A stretch of 64,000 nucleotides of DNA from Phormidium tenue FACHB-886 (GTDB taxonomy: Bacteria; Cyanobacteriota; Cyanobacteriia; Elainellales; Elainellaceae): assembly GCF_014764505.1 (NCBI RefSeq), contig NZ_JACXWX010000009.1, forward strand, positions 153,417 to 217,416, given 5' to 3'. Under the pieces are notes generated by a model. That model saw only the letters and a list, made by a program, of their open reading frames with translations. It made no database searches and was not told where the DNA came from. Shown piece after piece: positions 1-8,154 of the stretch (positions are counted from its first letter, which is position 1; the number at the start of each line of letters is the position of its first letter). The translations under genes were made by a program, and so were the position numbers.

Positions 1-407
1 TAGGGCAGCGAACCCGCTTCAGAGGTTGCAGTCTTACCCAGAATTACAAATCCGGCGGCTTTAAGTCGGGCGACAAAACCCTCGTCATACGCAGCAATGT
101 TGTTTAGCATAACTTTGCTGCCATAGGTACAGCGTACCCCTGCAACGGCAGCAAGGTCTTTGATCGAGATCGGCACACCCCAAAAAGGCGGCAGATTTTC
201 TCTGCCGCCAATTAAAGCTTCTGTTTTGGCTTGGGCATCGGCTAGGGCAAGGTCAGCCGTGACGGTATAAAAGCTACCTAGCTGTGAATCAAGCCGCTGA
301 ATCCGCTCGAGGAAAAGCTGCGTCAGTTCTAAGGGCGAAATCTGCTTGCTGCGAATGAGCTGTGCTTGCTCTAGGGCAGAGGTAAACGCCAAATCAACTG
401 GGTTCAT
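1..407 (-). CDS. Amidase signature family enzyme (N-terminal 135 residues, cut by window edge)
   Basis: The reading frame starts at the ATG complementary to 405-407 and runs off the window at base 1, so only the N-terminal part is visible. It has the amidase signature fold pattern: a helical start with SPLELTQ, then PFWGVPISIKDL, whose lysine (about residue 83) is the catalytic Lys of the Ser-cisSer-Lys triad, then GKTATSEAG before the edge. The two catalytic serines would lie just outside the window. Such enzymes hydrolyse amides; GatA of the tRNA-dependent amidotransferase belongs to the same family, but this N-terminus does not say which substrate is used. A HIP1 octamer lies just upstream. 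Confidence 0.85.
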   Translation of the reverse strand, partial: MNPVDLAFTSALEQAQLIRSKQISPLELTQLFLERIQRLDSQLGSFYTVTADLALADAQAKTEALIGGRENLPPFWGVPISIKDLAAVAGVRCTYGSKVMLNNIAAYDEGFVARLKAAGFVILGKTATSEAGSLP

Positions 408-502
408 GGCAGCCGTCCTCAATGAGTGTGCTTACGCGATCGCCAAGCTTCGGTTCCTTCTGGGAACTTTAATAGCAACGCGTTCCTTCTAGGCAAGCCA
501 TA

Positions 503-1003
503 TTATAGATTAGCTGCAGGGGCAGGTGGCAAGCCAGCAGGGGGGCGAGGCGGCAGTTGCGCTTGGGACTGCTGCGCCTGCTGAGGGAGCGGACGAGAAC
601 CGTTTGCAGGCTGAGCTGCCGGACGCTGAGCAGCAGTCTGACGGGATTGAAAAGCGCACTCTACAACAACTTTAACGTTGCAGCCAATGGTTCCTTTCGC
701 AACGTAGGGGAGTCCGCCTTCACCGCTGGTGTTCACACCAAACTCTAACGTTACTTTTTGCACGTCTGCCAGAGCAGCATCTCGAAAGGCGTTGAGCGTG
801 TATTTAGTATAGGTGCGAATGGTGCTTTGAATTTGCTCAAAGTTGCGGGCAATTTGGACGCTAGCAGAGTCGCCCCAGCCTTTGCCACCCCCCCGCGTTT
901 TTTCTTCAGCTTCTTCAACGACTTCTGGAACCTCTACCTCGTCTTCGGCCTCAATGTAGATGATCGTCTCTTCATCGATTTGAACAGCTTGTAGTTTAGG
1001 CAT
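503..1003 (-). CDS. Trypco1 (CU044_2847) family protein with Gln/Pro-rich tail
   Basis: 166 residues. Residues 1-115 look like the trypsin-co-occurring domain Trypco1 (CU044_2847 family): an N-terminal strand (LQAVQIDEETIIYIEAE), a Gly-rich linker, a helix (about 60-80, TLNAFRDAALADVQ) and the characteristic strand VTLEFGVNTSGEGG followed by KVVVECAF. Residues 118-166 are a low-complexity Gln/Pro/Ala tail. The family is known mainly by comparative genomics, next to or fused to trypsin-like proteases and NTPase-linked conflict systems; no molecular activity is established. Here no protease is adjacent. The nearest upstream gene on the same strand is an SSB-like gene, separated by about 210 bases that contain a strong inverted repeat. 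Assignment is by motif recognition only. Confidence 0.6.
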   Translation of the reverse strand: MPKLQAVQIDEETIIYIEAEDEVEVPEVVEEAEEKTRGGGKGWGDSASVQIARNFEQIQSTIRTYTKYTLNAFRDAALADVQKVTLEFGVNTSGEGGLPYVAKGTIGCNVKVVVECAFQSRQTAAQRPAAQPANGSRPLPQQAQQSQAQLPPRPPAGLPPAPAANL

Positions 1004-1092
1004 AGAAATGACCCTGAGTGGTGATTGACTACAGCAGTTTATGCCTGCAGTCCTATAGTGTTAGCTTTTGGCAGCAGCTCGCACTGCCGAAA

Positions 1093-1141
1093 TTTGCATT
1101 ATTGTGTCTGTCTATTTTGCGTACAGGCACAATAATGCAAA
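1093..1141. terminator. 19-bp inverted repeat between the SSB-like and Trypco1 genes
   Basis: TTTGCATTATTGTG (1093-1106) is perfectly mirrored by CACAATAATGCAAA (1128-1141). The stem extends inward through TCTGT/ACAGG with one wobble pair, leaving an 11-base loop. It lies downstream of the SSB-like gene and upstream of the Trypco1 start. It could end transcription of the first gene, or act as an attenuator or operator for the second. There is no long T-run, so intrinsic termination is not certain. Confidence 0.5.
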
Positions 1142-1213
1142 GGCTGAAGATTGAGCACAGAGCATGATAGATATGCTTCGAGAACTGCAACTTCGCTTTC
1201 CGGATAGCCTCAA

Positions 1214-1684
1214 TCAGGCCGGAGCAGCAGCCTTTTCTTTCTTGTCTTTAGCTTTTTCTGACTTGGTTGCTTCTGGGCGAGCACTCTTATCCAACTCAAC
1301 CACCTCAAAAGGGTTCTTCTCAGCTTCTACCAATTCTTCTTCATCAAGCTTGACAATATCCAAATCAATATCCAAAACAGTCATTCTCAGTCCCGCTTTG
1401 GGTATGTTGCCGTTGCTGGAGATGTAGGGATTTGGCTCTACGCTGCCCGTACAAATAATTAACGATCCCTTTTTTAGATAAGGCAGCTTACGCCAAGCAT
1501 AAGATTTTTCCCAAATGCTGAGGCTAACGGTAAAAGAGCCCTCCCGATCGCGGGGCTTACGCACATACAGAGTCGCCTTAGCCACCTGCGCCCGATCGCC
1601 GTCTCGCAGCTCGACCGTTTCAATTTGTGCATCGGCTGCTAAATTGCCGCTGACGATCCATTTATTTAGACCTGCACTTGACAT
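1214..1684 (-). CDS. SSB-like OB-fold single-stranded DNA-binding protein without acidic tip
   Basis: About 156 residues. Residues 5-115 fit the single-stranded DNA-binding OB fold: NKWIVSGNLAADAQIE at the start, a middle strand VSLSIWEKSYAWR, and YLKKGSLIICTGSVEPNPYIS, the SSB-type strand after helix 1. The tail is short, first acidic, then Lys/Glu/Ala-rich (KAKDKKEKAAAPA), and lacks the DDIPF-type acidic tip that canonical bacterial SSBs use to recruit repair and replication partners. This is therefore probably an accessory SSB paralogue. The ATG at 1684 is chosen because AGGAG lies about 11 bases before it; the longer GTG start at 1696 would overlap that site. Confidence 0.75.
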   Translation of the reverse strand: MSSAGLNKWIVSGNLAADAQIETVELRDGDRAQVAKATLYVRKPRDREGSFTVSLSIWEKSYAWRKLPYLKKGSLIICTGSVEPNPYISSNGNIPKAGLRMTVLDIDLDIVKLDEEELVEAEKNPFEVVELDKSARPEATKSEKAKDKKEKAAAPA

Positions 1685-1881
1685 GAGTAGATCCACTCCT
1701 GCATTGACTAGTAATTTCTTTAGCCAGCATTCCCGTGGGTGGAGCAGATCTATCTATAGCGCTGGAACTAACTACCAGCTTGGAAACCGAAAGATGTAGA
1801 GCGACACAGTACTGCGGTAAAAGCGCAAAATTTTAGCCGTGTACAGCACGGCTAAAATCACGTGATCGAATTTATGTCAGG

Positions 1882-3318
1882 TTAATTTAGGATGCGTCTG
1901 AGGTCTGGAATCCGGGATATGACCAAGTAATCTAATAGCAAGACAGCAATCAGCGAAATTCCAACTAGCGGAAACGCCACCCCCAACACTGCCACAATTG
2001 CTACTGGCACCTTCCAAGACTGCCTATAACTTGGCAAAGGCGGCGCACCCAGCCGATCGACAGGACGACGTTGCCACCACATGATCGCACCACTTACAGA
2101 TAGCAGCACAATCACCACACAAGCGAACAGCATCAAAAGCTGATTAGGTAACCCAAAGTATTTGCCCATATGAATTGCAGCACCCATCTCAACTGCCTTT
2201 GGAACCAGACCATAATCCTGCCAGCGAACATCTGCTAATATCTTGCCGCTGTAGCGATCGATGTGCAGGGTTGTTTCCTGAGTGGGGTCATTTGGGAATG
2301 CAGAGACTGTATAAACACCCATTTCCCCTTCGGGAAAGCTAACGCTAAAACCAGCAGGCGCGCCGTTGGCTTTTGCCAAGCCAATGACCGAATCCAGCGT
2401 CACTGCACTTGGGGTTATCTCGTCTGTGCTACTGCTGCTGTGCCCTTGATGCTGTCCGTGCTGTCCGTGCCCACCTGACTGCGGCATCGGCATCTGCTCT
2501 ACTGCCCAAGGCACGACCTGCCCTCCGTGCTGATTGAGCGAACCCGTGAGGACAGTGGATTGGGGAATGTTGTCCCACATCTGCGCCGGAAAGTGACCCC
2601 AAACTTTAGCAAATGTATCGCCCCAGAAGCCCGACCAAGGCAATCCGGTCAAAATCAAAAACCCAATGAGCAGCACCGCGTAGAAGCCCGGAACCGCATG
2701 GAGATCGCGCCAAAAGACACGCCGATTATTGCTGTTTAATCGCGGCAGCAGCGTCCCCCACACTGAGAACTCCCGGCGGGGCAACCAGAGATATAGTCCC
2801 GTGATCAGCAGCACCAGTCCCCAGCAGGCAGCTAGCTCTACTAAATAATCGCCTAGCCTACCCAGCATTAGCTTACCATGAATCTTGCGAACCACCGCCT
2901 GCAGATTGCGCTCTTCATCGAGATCGCCTAAGACCTGTCCTGTGTGCGGATTTACATAGACCAGTAAATTTCTTTCGTCTGCAGTTGTTAGCGTTATTTC
3001 TGAGCTGCGATCGTCAGCCGCATTTGGGATGAATTTAGTGATGCTGGCATTGGGATAAGCTTGTTCAGCTGCCTGTAGCTGCTGAGTATATGACACGCTT
3101 GCGCCCGTAGGCTGCACTATGAGCAAATTGCGATACATTAGCGTATCCAACTGCGGCTTAAACAGATAGATACTGCCCGTGATCGCCAAGATAACCATAA
3201 ACGGAATCACGAACAGTCCTGCATAAAAATGCCAGCGCCAGACCGATCGATAGAAGCGGTTTGCTGGAGATTCACTGATTACAGGGGACTCTTGAACAAG
3301 GCTGGTAGAATTTCCCAT
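1882..3318 (-). CDS. PepSY-associated membrane protein (PiuB-like)
   Basis: 478 residues with the layout of PepSY-TM proteins: a first membrane helix after RSVWRWHFYAGLF (about 30-52), a periplasmic PepSY-like domain (about 75-150, containing YVNPHTGQVLGDL), helices near 160-178 and 208-228, a His-rich loop (about 283-300, GGHGQHGQHQGH), a second PepSY-like segment (about 310-375, HIDRYSGKILADV) and two or three C-terminal helices (395-415, 438-465). PepSY-TM proteins are inner-membrane proteins often linked to iron uptake or reductive metal release. The His-rich loop suggests metal contact, which is inference. It stands alone, with no TonB receptor beside it. Confidence 0.85.
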   Translation of the reverse strand: MGNSTSLVQESPVISESPANRFYRSVWRWHFYAGLFVIPFMVILAITGSIYLFKPQLDTLMYRNLLIVQPTGASVSYTQQLQAAEQAYPNASITKFIPNAADDRSSEITLTTADERNLLVYVNPHTGQVLGDLDEERNLQAVVRKIHGKLMLGRLGDYLVELAACWGLVLLITGLYLWLPRREFSVWGTLLPRLNSNNRRVFWRDLHAVPGFYAVLLIGFLILTGLPWSGFWGDTFAKVWGHFPAQMWDNIPQSTVLTGSLNQHGGQVVPWAVEQMPMPQSGGHGQHGQHQGHSSSSTDEITPSAVTLDSVIGLAKANGAPAGFSVSFPEGEMGVYTVSAFPNDPTQETTLHIDRYSGKILADVRWQDYGLVPKAVEMGAAIHMGKYFGLPNQLLMLFACVVIVLLSVSGAIMWWQRRPVDRLGAPPLPSYRQSWKVPVAIVAVLGVAFPLVGISLIAVLLLDYLVISRIPDLRRILN

Positions 3319-3396
3319 AGGGTCAACTGGCAGAGGATTCCAGTCGCTTACTATGGCGGATGATGAAATGAAATGTCAAAAGACAGGTTGTCTTTA

Positions 3397-4008
3397 TTAC
3401 AGCTCTAAGCTGCGCCATAAATACCAAGAGGCGATCGATCGGTAAGGCTTCCAGGCTTGTCCGAATTTTTCTATTGTTTTTTTATCGGGTAGTTCTGGTA
3501 GTTCATATATCCGTCGAATTCCTACTCGAACTCCTAAATCGTCCACAGGCAGTACATCCAAACGGCGCATCCGAAAGATCAACAGCATTTGCACCGTCCA
3601 GCGTCCAATTCCTTTAATCTGAGTCAGCAGGCGAATAATGGCTTCATCATCCATTGCTTCCAACTCAGCGAGTGTGGGTAATCCAATTTGGATTCTTTCG
3701 GCTAAGTTTTTGATGTATAGCACCTTAGATCGGGACAGCCCCACACCACGAAGCTGATCGTCTGGCGTATTGAGAATCATTTCTGCCGTCAGCACAGCAG
3801 TATCTGGATGTAGCTGAAGAAAGCGGCGATGAATGGCGGCAGCAGCTTTGCCAGACAGTTGCTGATAAATAATTGAACGAGCCAGAGAATTGAATAGATC
3901 GGTTGGCTCTGCTTCTTGCTGTAGGGCACATTCACCAACGCGATCGATAACGGCTCCCAAGATAGGGTCGGCTTGCTTGAGGGTAGCGATGGCGATTGAG
4001 TAGTCCAT
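3397..4008 (-). CDS. DNA-3-methyladenine glycosylase, AlkA-type HhH-GPD protein
   Basis: 203 residues, the length of a compact AlkA homologue without the N-terminal beta domain of E. coli AlkA. The helix-hairpin-helix is IKGIGRWTVQML (about 128-139) and the catalytic aspartate lies in VLPVDDLGVRVG (about 150-161), as in HhH-GPD base-excision glycosylases. The protein should flip out and remove alkylated purines such as 3-methyladenine. It starts at the ATG at 4006-4008, with AGAAG upstream. No Ada regulator or other repair gene is adjacent. Confidence 0.88.
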   Translation of the reverse strand: MDYSIAIATLKQADPILGAVIDRVGECALQQEAEPTDLFNSLARSIIYQQLSGKAAAAIHRRFLQLHPDTAVLTAEMILNTPDDQLRGVGLSRSKVLYIKNLAERIQIGLPTLAELEAMDDEAIIRLLTQIKGIGRWTVQMLLIFRMRRLDVLPVDDLGVRVGIRRIYELPELPDKKTIEKFGQAWKPYRSIASWYLWRSLEL

Positions 4009-4101
4009 GCTTCTATTTTATGCTCTGTTTCCAGAACTGCTGTACTTCTGCCGCGGATTTAGAGAAGAACTCAGCTTTAAATAAATTTGTAGCTTGTTCA
4101 A

Positions 4102-4131
4102 GTAGGAACTGCTGTAAACAGCAGTTCCTAC
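4102..4131. repeat. Perfect 13-bp hairpin palindrome
   Basis: GTAGGAACTGCTG (4102-4114), loop TAAA, CAGCAGTTCCTAC (4119-4131). It lies between the glycosylase start and the RTX gene, so it is not a simple 3' terminator of either. It looks like the short palindromic elements scattered in cyanobacterial intergenic DNA. Confidence 0.6.
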
Positions 4132-4288
4132 AACAGGTTGAATGATGGCATGTAAAGTTCTGTAAAGTCTTGCACAATATAATCTTTGAGCGCAGATAGC
4201 TATATATCGGTTCACAAGGCAGCATTCATCAGCCTATCCCTCAGTGAATCGCAAAACAGTCTTCTAAATATCATTAAGGAACAGCAAC

Positions 4289-4969
4289 ATGGCTATCTAC
4301 GGCACAGACGCTAGCGAGACACTGTATGGTACAGCCGCTTCCGATATTTCTATCTTTGCCTATGCAGGAAATGATACCGTTTATGGTCTCGGTGGAGACG
4401 ATATTATTGATGCTGGTTTGGGCGACGATTGGGTAGATGGCGGTTTAGGTAACGATACTATTTTAGGACGCGATGGTGTTGATGTCCTCTGGGGTGATAA
4501 AGGCGACGACGCCCTTTGGGGAGAATCTGGAGACGATCGTCTTTACGGTGAAAGCGGTAACGATGCATTAGTAGGTGGTTTGGGCAACGATCTCCTGGTT
4601 GGCGGTGAGGGCAACGACCAGCTAAACGGATATGGCTACGGTGTAACTAACGACTCGCAGATTGATAACCTAACTGGCGGTGCAGGCGCAGATCACTTTA
4701 TCTTAGGCGGTAGCTGGGGTGTTTCTTACCTGGAAACGGGCGATGGCTATGCCGTGATCAAAGATTGGGATGCTATTAAAGATTGGATCGATGTAAAGGG
4801 TACTGCCAGCCAATACCAACTTCAATTCAAATCAGTGAGCGGCATTGGTTCCAACGCTAAAGATACCGAAGTCTACTTCATTGACGGAAACGGCAACAAA
4901 GATCGGATCGGCATTGTTCAAGACTCGATCAATGTCAGCATCTCCCGCGACTTCAAATTTGTTGCATAG
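4289..4969 (+). CDS. RTX calcium-binding repeat protein, probably secreted by a type I system
   Basis: 226 residues. Residues 3-125 are a run of glycine- and aspartate-rich nonapeptide repeats of the RTX form GGxGxDxUx (GGDDIIDAGLGDDWVDGG and similar), which form a calcium-bound beta roll. Residues 130-226 are a non-repeat C-terminal module (LTGGAGADHFIL, then VIKDWDAIKDWIDVKG) of the kind that caps RTX rolls and carries the uncleaved type I secretion signal. There is no N-terminal signal peptide, consistent with ABC/HlyD-type export, but no transporter is in the window. AAGGA precedes the ATG by 8 bases. It carries no catalytic domain, so its role on the cell surface is unknown. Confidence 0.88.
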   Translation: MAIYGTDASETLYGTAASDISIFAYAGNDTVYGLGGDDIIDAGLGDDWVDGGLGNDTILGRDGVDVLWGDKGDDALWGESGDDRLYGESGNDALVGGLGNDLLVGGEGNDQLNGYGYGVTNDSQIDNLTGGAGADHFILGGSWGVSYLETGDGYAVIKDWDAIKDWIDVKGTASQYQLQFKSVSGIGSNAKDTEVYFIDGNGNKDRIGIVQDSINVSISRDFKFVA

Positions 4970-5002
4970 ATTTTGTTGCATAAATTTTGTTGCATAGATA
5001 TA
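4961..5002 (+). repeat. Three tandem 14-bp units covering the RTX stop codon
   Basis: GTTGCATAGATTTT (4961-4974), GTTGCATAAATTTT (4975-4988) and GTTGCATAGATATA (4989-5002). The first unit contains the last Val-Ala codons and the TAG stop of the RTX gene, so the 3' end of the gene has been amplified in place. Confidence 0.85.
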
Positions 5003-5006
5003 GGTG

Positions 5007-5039
5007 TAAGCGGGTCTAGGCAGTGCCTAGACCCGCTTA
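5007..5039 (+). terminator. 16-bp perfect palindrome downstream of the RTX gene
   Basis: TAAGCGGGTCTAGGCA (5007-5022), a single central base, then TGCCTAGACCCGCTTA (5024-5039). Placed 38 bases after the RTX stop it probably ends that transcript, although it lacks a T-run. Confidence 0.65.
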
Positions 5040-5084
5040 TTGAGATTGACACAACATATGCATTAGTCTTGAAACACCGACAGC

Positions 5085-5529
5085 CACAATAGCCCGTCTT
5101 ATGGTTGCTACCTCTTGTCTCGAAGTCACCTGGGAGAAACTCCCTGATGATTTTGTCCTGTCCAATGAGTGATCCACCCTACACCCAGAACTCGTTCATA
5201 TCCTTCTCAACTATCGGTATTCCACCCACAACCAGCCGTTTTGCCCTTGCTACTGATAACCCATGCCTTCTGGCTAGCTGCCTCAATTACACTGACAGGC
5301 GTTTCATATCCCAGTCCAGTAATACGACTAATGCCACGTCAACTGCTGCCTCCACTGTGAGTTTGTAGAACCAGGCGAATCTCTTCAGGGGTGATTTGAC
5401 GGCGGTAGTACGGAGTATCAAAGGTTTTAGTAAAGCTTTGTTGGCAAGCAGGACAGCAGTAGCGTGGGCTTCCTTTGCTTGTTTTCCCAAGACGATGGGG
5501 TTTGAGGTGCTACAGAAGGGACATTCCAT
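5085..5529 (-). pseudogene. Decayed IS1-family-type transposase (frameshift, stops, internal deletion)
   Basis: Reading the minus strand from the ATG at 5527-5529 gives MECPFCSTSNPIVLGK, a zinc-ribbon start. After a frameshift the neighbouring frame gives YCCPACQQSFTKTFDTPYYR, then RRQITPEEIRLVLQTHSGG, one in-frame TGA, and RGISRITGLGYETPVSVIE. This is the InsA-like N-terminal module of IS1-type transposases. It then jumps to SSKGKTAGCGWNTDS and EGYERVL, which match the C-terminal DDE-side region, so the middle is deleted. Further stops follow. Terminal inverted repeats could not be identified. It is a dead insertion-sequence relic, not a gene. Confidence 0.7.
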
Positions 5530-5826
5530 CACTCGCTTAAGCACTCAACTTCTCTTTACAGTTTGTCAGTCCTACACTTCCACCTAGCATGACCGGAAAT
5601 TTGTTTAGATGCTTCATTGTATAGTGCGCGCTTAGTGCAAGCCAGAAAACCTTGATTAGCTGAGGTATGGGGAACTAATTGTCAGGTTACCCTATCGTTT
5701 AAAAGTGCCTCTAGCGATCGGCTCTCCCAGTTTAGGAATTGCCGCCCCTGATCTTTAGCCAAACCAACTAGGTAAACGGCTGGGTAAACTGATAAGACAG
5801 CCACTGAATACAAGGAAAAGGAAACG

Positions 5827-5964
5827 ATGAACCGGGCTTGGAAACGAATAGGTTGGATGATACTAGGAATTGCGGTTAGCGTTGTAATTATCACCCAGCC
5901 GCCGCTTAGCGCAGAAGTAACATCTGTAGTGTCCAACGGGAACTGGTGCGCTTGGATACATTAA
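5827..5964 (+). CDS. Possible 45-residue exported or membrane peptide
   Basis: A short open frame starting MNRAWKRIGWMILGIAVSVV, with a positively charged N-terminus, one hydrophobic helix (about 8-24) and a possible signal-peptidase site near LSAEV, then only about 15 residues before the stop. AAGGAAAAGG lies just before the ATG. It could be a real small exported peptide or the truncated 5' end of a longer gene lost near the neighbouring transposase relic. No family is recognised. Confidence 0.3.
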   Translation: MNRAWKRIGWMILGIAVSVVIITQPPLSAEVTSVVSNGNWCAWIH

Positions 5965-6060
5965 GCAACACGCTCGTTAGCCGTCGATGTGCGATTGTTA
6001 ACTGCGGATTACCCCTGCCGTCTACTACAATGCAGCAGAGTAATTCCAGAGGCGAGTCAG

Positions 6061-8154
6061 ATGTCAGGCAATCTTTACATCGCGGCGATCGAGTCTGGCA
6101 GCGGCAAGTCATTGGTGCTGCTGGGCTTGATGGAGCTGCTTTCCAAGCGAATCGGCAAAGTTGGTTTTTTTCGTCCGGTGATTCATGCAGCCGACGAGCC
6201 AGATAACGACATTGCCCTGATCCGCAGCCGCTACCCGCTAGAGATTGACTACGATACCCAGTATGCCATAACCCGTGAGCAGGCGCGATCGCTGGTGGCC
6301 GCAGGACAGTACGACGAACTGCTAAAGCGAATCATTGAGAAGTATAAGGCGATCGAGAAACAGTGCGATTTTGTAGTTTGTGAGGGAATTGACGCGGCTG
6401 ATTTGGGATCAGCTTTTGTCGATAATTTTGATACCCGAGTGGCTCATGCCTTGTCGGCTCCGGTGCTGATGGTGAGCAACGGCAAAAATAAAACGGTAGA
6501 AGCAACCATCGACACGCTCAAAACCGATCGAGAAGCTTTTTTAGAAGCCGGATGCACGATCGCCACAACCGTGGTGAATCGAGTCGATCCAAACTTAGTA
6601 GAACCACTGCGGAACCAGCTTCAACTACACTCGACAGCGGCTGATCCGATCTTCGTTTTGCCCGAAACCGCTTCACTCAGCAAGCCCACGATCGCAGAAA
6701 TAACAAACGCCCTCAATGCCAAACTGGTCTATGGCGATCGTAAGTGGCTAAAGCGGGAGGTACTAAGCTTTAAGGCGGCAGCAATGCAGGTTCCCAACTT
6801 TTTGGAGCATCTGCAGGAGGGATGTTTGGTGATTACACCAGGCGATCGGGCGGATGTGGTGTTGGGCTGTCTTGCCAGCACTTTTTCAGAAAGCTATCCC
6901 ACCGTGGCAGGGTTAGTGCTGACGGGTGGCATCGAGCTGGCGCCCTCAGTCGCCACGTTGATTGAGGGATTAAATCGCCCTACTTTTCCAATTTTTAGCG
7001 TCAACACCGATACTTACGAAACCACAACACAGGTGAATCTGGTACAGGCGGTGATTGCGCCAGATAACGATCGCAAAATTGCTGCAGCGCTGGGTCTATT
7101 CGAGTCCAACATTGAGACAGGCAAGATCGAAGCGCAAATTTCGGTGTCGCGTCCAGATCATTTAACTCCGTTGATGTTTGAGTATGAGCTGATCGAACGC
7201 GCCAGAGCTAATAAGCAGCACATTGTTCTGCCAGAAGGAGAGGATGAGCGCATCCTGAGAGCAGCAGAAATCCTATTGCAGCGCGGCGTGGTGGATCTAA
7301 CACTGCTGGGCAACGAACAGGCGATCCGCGAACAGATTGCCGCCTTAGGATTGACCCTTGACGGCATTCCCATCCTTGACCCGCTGCGATCGGACTGGCA
7401 CGCCGACTATGCTGCCACCTACTACGAGCTACGAAAACACAAAGGCATCACCGAAGAGTTTGCTCAAGACCAACTGCACGATGTGAGCTACTTCGGGACG
7501 ATGATGGTTTACAAAGGTGCGGCAGACGGCATGGTTTCTGGAGCGCTTCACACCACCGCGCATACAATTCGCCCCGCCCTAGAATTCATCCGCACTCAGC
7601 CCAATTGCTCGATCGTCTCCAGCGTCTTCCTGATGGGCTTAGACGATCGCATCTTGGTGTATGGCGACTGCGCCGTTAATCCAAATCCTGACCCGCAGCA
7701 GCTTGCCGATATTGCGATTAGCTCTGCCGCCACAGCGGAAATGTTTGGCATTAAACCTTTGGTGGCAATGCTGTCCTACTCCACAGGGGAATCGGGCAGA
7801 GGTGAAGATGTAGACAAGGTGAAAGCGGCAACCGACCTTGCCCGCCACCAGCGTCCCGATCTGCAAATCGAAGGGCCGATCCAGTACGATGCGGCGATCG
7901 ACGAAAGCGTTGCAAAAACCAAGCTACCCAACAGCAGCGTCGCCGGACATGCCACCGTGTTTATCTTCCCCGATCTCAACACGGGCAACAACACCTACAA
8001 AGCCGTACAGCGATCGGCAAATGCAGTGGCGATCGGTCCAATTCTGCAAGGCTTACGCAAGCCCGTGAACGATTTGAGTCGTGGCTGCACGGTAACAGAT
8101 ATTGTGAATACGGTGGCTATTACTGCTATCCAGGCACAGGCGGTTCAAGGGTAG
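6061..8154 (+). CDS. pta: Phosphate acetyltransferase (Pta)
   Basis: About 697 residues from the preferred ATG at 6061, which has GAGG at the right distance; the open frame extends 24 codons further upstream without a good start. Three parts are seen: a BioD-like P-loop domain (AAIESGSGKS near residue 10), a DRTGG-type middle domain (about 190-330) and the PTA/PTB catalytic domain from about 370 (IVLPEGEDERILRAAEI, later SYSTGESGRGEDVDK). It interconverts acetyl-CoA and acetyl phosphate in the cytoplasm. The usual partner ackA is not nearby. Its 3' end overlaps the convergent acetyltransferase gene by 10 bases. Confidence 0.95.
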   Translation: MSGNLYIAAIESGSGKSLVLLGLMELLSKRIGKVGFFRPVIHAADEPDNDIALIRSRYPLEIDYDTQYAITREQARSLVAAGQYDELLKRIIEKYKAIEKQCDFVVCEGIDAADLGSAFVDNFDTRVAHALSAPVLMVSNGKNKTVEATIDTLKTDREAFLEAGCTIATTVVNRVDPNLVEPLRNQLQLHSTAADPIFVLPETASLSKPTIAEITNALNAKLVYGDRKWLKREVLSFKAAAMQVPNFLEHLQEGCLVITPGDRADVVLGCLASTFSESYPTVAGLVLTGGIELAPSVATLIEGLNRPTFPIFSVNTDTYETTTQVNLVQAVIAPDNDRKIAAALGLFESNIETGKIEAQISVSRPDHLTPLMFEYELIERARANKQHIVLPEGEDERILRAAEILLQRGVVDLTLLGNEQAIREQIAALGLTLDGIPILDPLRSDWHADYAATYYELRKHKGITEEFAQDQLHDVSYFGTMMVYKGAADGMVSGALHTTAHTIRPALEFIRTQPNCSIVSSVFLMGLDDRILVYGDCAVNPNPDPQQLADIAISSAATAEMFGIKPLVAMLSYSTGESGRGEDVDKVKAATDLARHQRPDLQIEGPIQYDAAIDESVAKTKLPNSSVAGHATVFIFPDLNTGNNTYKAVQRSANAVAIGPILQGLRKPVNDLSRGCTVTDIVNTVAITAIQAQAVQG

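Noticed and set aside
503..1684. Toxin-antitoxin pair
   Set aside because: Neither the Trypco1-like protein nor the SSB-like protein has toxin or antitoxin features, and the 210-base gap with a hairpin is unlike a coupled TA operon.
5105..5368. Plus-strand frame across the transposase relic
   Set aside because: It is the antisense shadow of the relic; the IS1-like motifs are all on the minus strand.
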